Part shown: one piece after another, positions 1 through 5,944 of the stretch
Layout: the number at the start of each line of letters is the position of its first letter
Numbering within the stretch: the stretch's first letter is position 1
Origin: Candidatus Gallibacteroides avistercoris
Lineage (GTDB): Bacteria; Bacteroidota; Bacteroidia; Bacteroidales; CHK158-818
Assembly: GCA_018714665.1 (NCBI GenBank)
Contig: DVNA01000058.1
Span: forward strand, 1-7,822
Direction of reading: 5' to 3'
DNA length: 7,822 nt
The notes under the pieces: model-generated
Told to the model about the DNA's origin: nothing
What the model saw: only the letters and a program-made list of their open reading frames with translations
Database searches by the model: none
Translations under genes and position numbers: made by a program

Positions 1-515
1 TGGTTAATTACATAACAGAGCAGCAACTGTCCATCAACCATTTGTTAGCTACCCACCTGCATTTAGATCACAATTTCGGCAATCCTTTTGTATCTAGGAG
101 ATTCAACCTGGTATTGGAAGCAAACAAAGAAGATGAATTTCTCCTTCAAAATATGGATGCTCAGGCTCGGGCATTTAATATGCCGTTACCGGATGCACCA
201 ATCCCGATAGGAAAATATATCAACGAATACGATAAAATCACATTCGGTTCGTACCAATTGGAAGCAATCCATGTCCCCGGACACTCTCCGGGCAGTATGG
301 TATATTATTGCGAACAGGAGAACGTGGCTTTTTCCGGAGATGTATTGTTTCGGTCGAGTATTGGTCGGACAGATCTGGTCGGAGGAGATTTTCAAACCTT
401 GATTACCGGTATAAAATCCAAACTGTTTACTCTTGCTGATGATGTCGAGATTTTTCCTGGACACGGGCCTTCCACCACCATCGGATTTGAAAAGAAGCAC
501 AATCCTTTTATATAA
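1..515 (+). CDS. MBL-fold metallo-hydrolase, glyoxalase II / YcbL-like (5' truncated by window edge)
   Basis: The frame is open from the left edge (first full codon at base 3) to the TAA at 513-515, giving 170 visible residues. Family members are about 210 residues, so roughly 40 N-terminal residues are missing, and a TTG at 42 is not a credible start. The metallo-beta-lactamase metal ligands are visible: HLHLDH (His18, His20, Asp22, His23 of the visible part), His94 in HVPGHSPG, Asp113 in FSGDVLF and His154 in FPGHGP. The GRTD segment and the ending TTIGFEKKHNPF resemble the YcbL branch of glyoxalase II-like hydrolases. These are cytosolic two-metal enzymes that cleave thioesters such as S-lactoylglutathione or related substrates; the true substrate here is not readable. 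No signal peptide can be judged. gcvP follows after 27 bases on the same strand, so co-transcription is likely. The family call is firm; the substrate is not. Confidence 0.9.
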   Translation, partial: VNYITEQQLSINHLLATHLHLDHNFGNPFVSRRFNLVLEANKEDEFLLQNMDAQARAFNMPLPDAPIPIGKYINEYDKITFGSYQLEAIHVPGHSPGSMVYYCEQENVAFSGDVLFRSSIGRTDLVGGDFQTLITGIKSKLFTLADDVEIFPGHGPSTTIGFEKKHNPFI

Positions 516-542
516 TAATAGAACACACAAAGGTCGTAAACC

Positions 543-3383
543 ATGAAATCGGATAGTTTTAAGAACCGCCATATCGGAATCTCTGAATCCGATAAAGAAC
601 AAATGTTAAAAGTGTTGGGATTCAACACAATGGACGAATTTATAAGTTGTGTTATCCCTGAAAACATCCGGCATAATGCCCTTGCCGGATTACCTCCCGC
701 TATGAGTGAACGTGAATATGCCGAACATATCCACGAGATTATTGAAAAAAACAAACTGTTTACAACCTATATCGGACAAGGATGGTACGATACCATTACT
801 CCTGCGCCTATCGTTCGCAATGTTCTTGAAAATCCGGTATGGTATACCTCTTATACTCCATACCAGGCAGAAATCTCACAAGGCCGCTTAGAGGCCCTTA
901 TCAATTTCCAGACAGCAATATGCGAGCTTACCGCAATGCCGCTGGCGAACTGTTCTTTGTTGGACGATGCTACGGCCGCCGCAGAGGCCATGACCATGAT
1001 GTATAACCTGCGCAGCAAAGAGCAGATAAAAAACGGAGCAACTACCCTATTTGTCGATAAGAAAATATTTCCCCAAATTTTAGCCGTTATCCATACACGA
1101 GGAATACCGCAAGGTATTCAGATTGAAGTGGGCGATTACCGGGAATTTTCTTTCTCTGATGCGGTTTTTGGTTGTATCGTGCAATATCCCAACGCAGAAG
1201 GGTCGCCTGAAAATTACAGGGAATTTATAGAAAAAGCACATAACAATGGAGTCAAAACCGCAGTTGTTGCTGATATTCTCAGTTTAGCCATACTGACCCC
1301 TCCGGGAGAATGGGGCGCAGACATTGTATTGGGAAGCACCCAACGGTTAGGTACTCCCATGTATTACGGAGGCCCTTCTGCGGCCTATTTCGCCACGCGG
1401 GATGAGTTTAAACGGAATATGCCTGGACGAATTATTGGGTATTCAAAAGATCGGTACGGGAAAACGGCTTTGAGAATGGCGTTACAGACCCGAGAACAAC
1501 ACATCAAACGGGAAAAGGCCACTTCAAATATCTGTACGGCACAAGCCTTATTGGCCTCCATGGTCAGTTTTTACACCATATACCACGGCGAAGAGGGCCT
1601 GAAAGAGATTGCATGGCGTATCCACCGGTTCGCCACTTACACGGCTTCCTGTCTAAAAACGTGGAAATATTCAATCGAAAACCATTTCTGGTTCGACACG
1701 CTGCGTATAAAGTTACCGGATACCGTAACAACCGATAAATTGAGATCTATCGCTTTAAGCAAGAATGTCAATCTGGGATATATCGGCGATGAAGTGTCCG
1801 TAAGTTTAGACGAAACAACGACATTGGAAGATGTAAACATACTGTTGTCTATCTTTGCAGAGGCAGCAACCCAAATTTATCATCCAGTTGAAAACATTCC
1901 GGAAGAACAACATATCGACAAAGAGCTGATCCGAGAGTCCTGCTTCATGCAACAATCCGTATTTAAAAAATACCGGACAGAAACCGAGTTGATGCGTTAT
2001 ATCAAACGGTTGGAGCGTAAAGATATCTCTTTGGCTCACTCCATGATCTCTTTGGGTTCATGCACCATGAAATTGAATGCAGCCTCCGAGATGATGCCCG
2101 TCAGCCAAATCAAGCTAACCAATATCCATCCCATGGCTCCTGCTGAACAAACAGAAGGATACCGAATAATTATACAAGAGTTAAATCGTTATTTAAGTAT
2201 GATAACCGGGTTTGCCGGTTGCTCTTTACAACCGAACTCGGGTGCAGCCGGCGAATATACGGGATTGCGATGTATCCGCAGTTACTTGGAAAGCATTGGA
2301 GAAGTATCCCGCGACGTTGTTTTGATTCCGGCGTCGGCTCACGGAACCAATCCAGCCAGTGCTCACCAGGCAGGATTCAACGTGGTGGTGATAAATTGTG
2401 ACACGAACGGGAATGTAGATATGGCCGATTTGCAGTTAAAAGCAGAATCCTATAAAGACCGTCTGGCTGCCTGTATGATTACCTATCCATCTACTCACGG
2501 AATTTTTGAAACCGAAATAGCAGAAATTTGTCAGATTATACACCAAAATGGAGGGCAATTGTATATGGATGGTGCCAACATGAATGCGCAAGTAGGATTG
2601 ACCTGTCCAGGATTTATCGGGGCAGATGTCTGTCATCTGAATCTGCATAAGACCTTTGCAATGCCCCATGGCGGTGGTGGACCGGGAGTTGGCCCAATCT
2701 GCGTAGCTCCCCATCTGGTACCGTTCTTGCCGCAACATCCTCTCGTAAATGGAGAAACGCTTGATACCGTTTCTGCCGCACCATTCGGGAATATTGGTAT
2801 GGCAGTCATCACTTACGGATATATCCGTATGATGGGTGCAGACGGGTTAAAAGAGGCTACCGAAGCAGCCATCTTAAATGCCAACTACCTGGCATCCCGT
2901 CTATCGGACACATACAAAGTCTTATATCGAGGGAATAGCGGATTTGTAGGGCATGAACTGATACTGGATTGCCATCCCATCAAGGAGATGTGTAACATAA
3001 CGGAAACAGATATAGCCAAACGCCTTATGGATTACGGATTTCATGCGCCTACCCTATCGTTTCCTGTACACGAAACGTTGATGATAGAGCCGACTGAAAG
3101 TGAAAGTTTGTATGAACTGGATCGATTTATTGAAACACTCCATTCCATTTATCAGGAGATTGAAAAGATTGCTTCGGGAGAATCAGACTCAAAAGATAAT
3201 GTCCTGATCAACTCTCCCCATCCGGAATACGAAATTGCGGCTGATGAATGGCCCCATTCATATTCCAGAAAATCGGCTGCATATCCGCTAAAATGGATTG
3301 AAGAGAATAAATTCTGGATCAATGTGGCTCGTATAGATAATGCCTTTGGAGACAGGAACTTGATAGCAAGGGTTCAAGCATAG
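543..3383 (+). CDS. gcvP: Glycine dehydrogenase (decarboxylating), P-protein of the glycine cleavage system
   Basis: This is a complete 946-residue protein, the usual length for the single-chain P-protein (about 950). It is a cytosolic PLP enzyme that decarboxylates glycine and loads the aminomethyl group onto the lipoyl arm of H-protein (GcvH). Visible landmarks are RHIG at 9-12, IGQGWYDT at 77-84, SCTMK at 506-510, HGTNPASA at 600-607, DGANMNAQ from Asp676 (the residue type that contacts the PLP ring), the Schiff-base lysine Lys703 in HKTFAMPHGGGGPG, and SFPV (839-842) with EPTESE (849-854). Both halves of the pseudo-duplicated fold are present, and no frameshift is seen. The ATG at 543 is chosen because it precedes RHIG by the normal short leader and has an AAAGG at 529-533, 9 bases upstream. 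It lies 27 bases after the MBL hydrolase gene. gcvT and gcvH are not in the window. Transcription probably ends at the inverted repeat at 3573-3613. Confidence 0.98.
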   Translation: MKSDSFKNRHIGISESDKEQMLKVLGFNTMDEFISCVIPENIRHNALAGLPPAMSEREYAEHIHEIIEKNKLFTTYIGQGWYDTITPAPIVRNVLENPVWYTSYTPYQAEISQGRLEALINFQTAICELTAMPLANCSLLDDATAAAEAMTMMYNLRSKEQIKNGATTLFVDKKIFPQILAVIHTRGIPQGIQIEVGDYREFSFSDAVFGCIVQYPNAEGSPENYREFIEKAHNNGVKTAVVADILSLAILTPPGEWGADIVLGSTQRLGTPMYYGGPSAAYFATRDEFKRNMPGRIIGYSKDRYGKTALRMALQTREQHIKREKATSNICTAQALLASMVSFYTIYHGEEGLKEIAWRIHRFATYTASCLKTWKYSIENHFWFDTLRIKLPDTVTTDKLRSIALSKNVNLGYIGDEVSVSLDETTTLEDVNILLSIFAEAATQIYHPVENIPEEQHIDKELIRESCFMQQSVFKKYRTETELMRYIKRLERKDISLAHSMISLGSCTMKLNAASEMMPVSQIKLTNIHPMAPAEQTEGYRIIIQELNRYLSMITGFAGCSLQPNSGAAGEYTGLRCIRSYLESIGEVSRDVVLIPASAHGTNPASAHQAGFNVVVINCDTNGNVDMADLQLKAESYKDRLAACMITYPSTHGIFETEIAEICQIIHQNGGQLYMDGANMNAQVGLTCPGFIGADVCHLNLHKTFAMPHGGGGPGVGPICVAPHLVPFLPQHPLVNGETLDTVSAAPFGNIGMAVITYGYIRMMGADGLKEATEAAILNANYLASRLSDTYKVLYRGNSGFVGHELILDCHPIKEMCNITETDIAKRLMDYGFHAPTLSFPVHETLMIEPTESESLYELDRFIETLHSIYQEIEKIASGESDSKDNVLINSPHPEYEIAADEWPHSYSRKSAAYPLKWIEENKFWINVARIDNAFGDRNLIARVQA

Positions 3384-3572
3384 AGTTAAAACGACGGATT
3401 TATAATATTGAGTACGTTTGTTTTCTGTTGTCTTGCAAAATTGTTTTTAGAGAGGGCCAAATTAAAAATATCAAAGAGAAAATAGAAACTCATCCTCTCC
3501 TCCATTTATCTGAGGAAAGATCTATTTACTGCTATCTATGAACTGTTCAGATTATTGAGAATATTCTATCAA
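3384..3572. other. Non-coding stretch between convergent gcvP and miaA
   Basis: About 190 AT-rich bases separate the gcvP stop from the terminator hairpin. I found no credible ORF, tRNA or repeat copy. Present are a short palindrome GAATATTC at about 3559-3566, a weak TCCTC/GAGGA pairing around 3498-3515, and one match to the Bacteroides -7 promoter consensus (TACGTTTG, 3413-3420) that lacks a -33 partner. It most likely acts as the 3' untranslated region of gcvP. Confidence 0.5.
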
Positions 3573-3613
3573 AATAAAGAAGTTATCGATAATTTTTCGA
3601 TAACTTCTTTATT
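3573..3613. terminator. Perfect 17-bp inverted repeat, probable bidirectional terminator of gcvP and miaA
   Basis: The left arm at 3573-3589 (AATAAAGAAGTTATCGA) is exactly complementary to the right arm at 3597-3613, with a 7-base loop TAATTTT at 3590-3596. It sits between two convergent genes and the arms end in T-rich sequence on either strand, as expected for a shared intrinsic terminator. The stem is AT-rich (4 of 17 pairs are GC), and the U tract belongs partly to the stem itself. The miaA stop codon (3609-3611) lies within the right arm, so termination for miaA begins before its reading frame has ended. It is about 190 bases downstream of the gcvP stop. The structure is certain; the function is inferred. 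Confidence 0.8.
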
Positions 3614-4526
3614 CTTCTGTATGGAGCCAATGAATAATACAATCTATCTTTTCATCCATTGGCATCTGTACATCCAGCCAGTTTATTTTCAGACCTCGTC
3701 GTTCCATTCCTCGGAACCAGGTCATTTGTCGTTTGGCAAATTGATGAATAGCTATTTCCAAAGAGGTGATCATGGTATCATACGACATTTTACCGATAAC
3801 ATATTCTGTTACATATTTGTATTCTAACCCATAGTAAATCAGATCTTCCGGAAGGACACCTGAGGAGAGAATTTTTCGCACCTCGTCTATCATCCCTTCG
3901 TCAATACGTTTCTTCAATCTTTCCGAAATTTTTGTACGACGCAAATCACGATCGATAGATACCCCCACAATCAAACTCTTAATGGGAGAACTCTCTATCT
4001 TCTCTACGGGAAAATGACGGCTGTACTCAGCAATCTCTATGGCCCGTATGGCTCGTTGAGCCGTATCGATATCGGTTGTATTATGCAATGTTTTATAACT
4101 TCGCAGCAAGGTTTCCAGTTCTTGTAAAGATTTATGCTGTAATGAAGCTCGTAATTCCTTATTTTCTGGAACATCAACCAATTTGTATCCTTTCAGTACA
4201 GACTCGATATACAATCCGCTACCTCCACATAATATGGGAATCATGCTTCGAGACCTTATATCTTCATAACACTGTTTAAAATCTTTTTGATACTCAAACA
4301 GGTTATATTTATATCCAGCATCTCGGATATCGATCAAATGATAAGGTATGTGTACTCCATTTATGTAATATTCAGATAAATCCTTACCCGTACCTATATC
4401 CATTCCCCGATAAAACTGCCGAGAATCAGCACTGATGATTTCCGAGTGAAGGCGGTACGCTAATGCCACAGCCAACGATGTTTTACCGGAAGCCGTAGGA
4501 CCTAAAATGGTGATTAAATCTATCAT
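3609..4526 (-). CDS. miaA: tRNA dimethylallyltransferase (isopentenyl-tRNA transferase)
   Basis: This complete 305-residue protein has normal family length. It transfers the dimethylallyl group of DMAPP to N6 of A37 in tRNAs that read codons starting with U, giving i6A, and acts in the cytosol. Landmarks are the P-loop GPTASGKT at 9-16, ADSRQFYRGMDIGTGK at 33-48 with the catalytic-type Asp34 and Arg36/Gln37, HLID at 63-66, GGSGLY at 101-106, QRAIRAIE at 157-164 and AKRQMTWFR at 264-272 near the C-terminus. The GGS replaces the usual GGT; serine keeps the hydroxyl. The ATG at 4526 is 6 bases after the Nudix-like stop, has no Shine-Dalgarno sequence in front of it and is preceded in frame by ATG-TAA, which suggests translational coupling. 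Many Bacteroidales carry two miaA paralogues; the TGKDL segment suggests one of these types, but I cannot assign the number. The stop codon lies inside the terminator hairpin. Confidence 0.96.
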   Translation of the reverse strand: MIDLITILGPTASGKTSLAVALAYRLHSEIISADSRQFYRGMDIGTGKDLSEYYINGVHIPYHLIDIRDAGYKYNLFEYQKDFKQCYEDIRSRSMIPILCGGSGLYIESVLKGYKLVDVPENKELRASLQHKSLQELETLLRSYKTLHNTTDIDTAQRAIRAIEIAEYSRHFPVEKIESSPIKSLIVGVSIDRDLRRTKISERLKKRIDEGMIDEVRKILSSGVLPEDLIYYGLEYKYVTEYVIGKMSYDTMITSLEIAIHQFAKRQMTWFRGMERRGLKINWLDVQMPMDEKIDCIIHWLHTEE

Positions 4527-4532
4527 TTACAT
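4527..4532 (-). other. In-frame minimal start-stop ORF (ATG-TAA) between the Nudix-like gene and miaA
   Basis: Read on the minus strand, the junction is TAA-ATG-TAA-ATG: the stop of the Nudix-like gene, then a one-codon ORF, then the miaA start, all in one frame. The sequence is certain. Whether ribosomes use it, for example as a reinitiation or pausing site before miaA, is inference. Confidence 0.5.
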
Positions 4533-5027
4533 TTAATTATTATATACAGGAAGTACGACCTTTTCCAAGAAATCCAATTCATCAACTAAACAGCTACTAA
4601 ATTTTTTTGTAAAGAGAGCATTTTTTATATCAGGGATTGTCCACAATTCTCCTCCCTCAATGGTTGTATTTCTGAAAACATCAACGGTATCCAAAAGTGC
4701 CAGGAATAGAAAAACAAGTCGTTTCCTTTCTGGCCAAATAAAAGGGCCATCCAATAAATCTCGCAGTTCTAATTTTCTCCCTATTATTTCTTGAATCAAC
4801 CGATTAGCCCCCACCTTAGGACTTTCTTCATAGAAAATATCTCCAGTGAAAGGATGGTCTAACAAATTTTCCCCATATAAAGAAGAGGAATCATTATTGA
4901 GAATAAGATATATTTTATCTTTTATCTCTACAACAACCCTTACATGAGGGTATAAATACGGAATATCATTATCTAAAAAGCTGTCGTCCTGCTTTGTTTG
5001 ATCTAAAATGTATTTTTTTTTATCCAT
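4533..5027 (-). CDS. Degenerate Nudix-like protein, function unknown
   Basis: This is a protein of 164 residues if it starts at the ATG at 5027. A TTG two codons upstream (5033) is possible but less likely. I do not recognise a named family. The only motif is a Nudix-box remnant: counting from the TTG, Gly64-x5-Glu70-x7-Arg78, then Leu79, Ile80, Gln81, Glu82, Ile83, Ile84, Gly85. Compared with Gx5Ex7REUxEExGU it keeps G, E, R, one E and the second G, but loses the E after R and the last E, both metal or catalytic positions. The strand pattern before it (residues about 30-47) and the helical C-terminus fit a Nudix fold with hydrolase activity impaired or lost. There is no signal peptide or membrane segment. 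It lies 68 bases after lipA and 6 before miaA. It is AT-rich, about 33% GC over 4561-5030 by hand count, and has an A9 run at codons 3-5. The gene call is good; the fold call is moderate. Confidence 0.7.
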   Translation of the reverse strand: MDKKKYILDQTKQDDSFLDNDIPYLYPHVRVVVEIKDKIYLILNNDSSSLYGENLLDHPFTGDIFYEESPKVGANRLIQEIIGRKLELRDLLDGPFIWPERKRLVFLFLALLDTVDVFRNTTIEGGELWTIPDIKNALFTKKFSSCLVDELDFLEKVVLPVYNN

Positions 5028-5095
5028 GGTCAATAATCTTCTTCTTTTTTGAAGATATTTTTTAATATATCACCCTTGTATAAAAACACTAAAAA

Positions 5096-5944
5096 TCATA
5101 TATGTTTTTCTGCATAATACGACGATCGTACCAAAGGGCCGCTCTCAACATATTGAAAGCCTCGTTTTATAGCCTCTTCCTTATAATGAGCAAACATCTC
5201 CAAAGATACGTATTGGTGTACAGGATAGTGATTTCGCGTTGGTTGCAGGTATTGCCCCATTGTTAATACCGCACAACCGGCAGCGCGTAAATCATCCATC
5301 GTATCCAGCACTTCGTTCATCTTCTCTCCTAAACCCAACATGAGTCCTGATTTTGTTTTAATACCTCTTTGGGATATTTCATATAATACAGACAGGCTTT
5401 TGTCATAATTCGCTGCACTCCTCACGACGGGGGTTAATCTCCGGACCGTTTCGATGTTGTGTGAAATCACATTTGGTGAGGCATCTACAATTTTTTCGAT
5501 CAATGCAACTTTTCCTTGAAAATCGGGGATTAACACCTCTATCGTAACGTCAGGATTTAATTCTTTTATTTTATGAATCGTAGTACACCAATGTCCTGCG
5601 CCCAAATCAGGCAAATCATCCCGGTCAACCGATGTTATGACAACGTGACGAAGGTGCATCAATTTGATGGATTCTGCAACTTTTCCGGGTTCATTCACAT
5701 CTAATGGTTTCGGTTTTCCCGACAGGGTATTACAAAATTTACACGAGCGGGTACAAATTTCTCCTCCAATCATAAATGTAGCTGTCCCTCTGTTCCAACA
5801 TTCGCAACGATTGGGACATTTTCCGCTAATGCAAATGGTGTTCAGATGCCTTTCCGTGATGATTTTCTCTGTTTGAGCAAATTCTTCTGTATTTGCCAAA
5901 CGAATTTTTAGCCATTCCGGTTTTTTTAAATAGGGTGATGCCAT
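5096..5944 (-). CDS. lipA: Lipoyl synthase (radical SAM)
   Basis: This complete 282-residue protein is normal for Bacteroidota LipA. It inserts two sulfurs, at C6 and C8, into octanoyl groups already bound to lipoyl domains (the E2 subunits of 2-oxoacid dehydrogenases and GcvH), consuming its auxiliary 4Fe-4S cluster as sulfur donor. The auxiliary-cluster cysteines Cx4Cx5C are Cys38, Cys43 and Cys49; the radical-SAM cluster Cx3Cx2C is Cys64, Cys68 and Cys71 in ICTRSCKFCNT. The C-terminal RSSY at 273-276 supplies the serine ligand of the auxiliary cluster. TSVDRDDL and SHNIETV also match the family. An extra Cys47 occurs within the auxiliary motif (PNRCECW), where a small residue such as Gly or Ala is usual. 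The ATG at 5944 directly follows the dpp TAG with no gap; the nearest purine-rich AGGA is about 14 bases upstream inside dpp, so coupled translation is likely. The product supports GcvP function via H-protein. Confidence 0.97.
   Translation of the reverse strand: MASPYLKKPEWLKIRLANTEEFAQTEKIITERHLNTICISGKCPNRCECWNRGTATFMIGGEICTRSCKFCNTLSGKPKPLDVNEPGKVAESIKLMHLRHVVITSVDRDDLPDLGAGHWCTTIHKIKELNPDVTIEVLIPDFQGKVALIEKIVDASPNVISHNIETVRRLTPVVRSAANYDKSLSVLYEISQRGIKTKSGLMLGLGEKMNEVLDTMDDLRAAGCAVLTMGQYLQPTRNHYPVHQYVSLEMFAHYKEEAIKRGFQYVESGPLVRSSYYAEKHI

Noticed and set aside
4533..5027. Isopentenyl-diphosphate isomerase (Nudix fold) supplying DMAPP to MiaA
   Set aside because: Type I isomerases need a catalytic Cys in a TNTCCSHP-like segment and a conserved Glu further on. 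Neither is present, and the protein has only a degenerate Nudix box.
5036..5056. Inverted repeat ATCTTC/GAAGAT upstream of the Nudix-like gene as a riboswitch or attenuator
   Set aside because: Only 6 bp with a 9-base loop in very AT-rich sequence, easily expected by chance, and no terminator U tract in the right place.
5028..5095. Separate promoter for the Nudix-like gene and miaA
   Set aside because: No TAnnTTTG with an upstream TTTG was found on the minus strand in this gap, so cotranscription from further upstream is the simpler reading.
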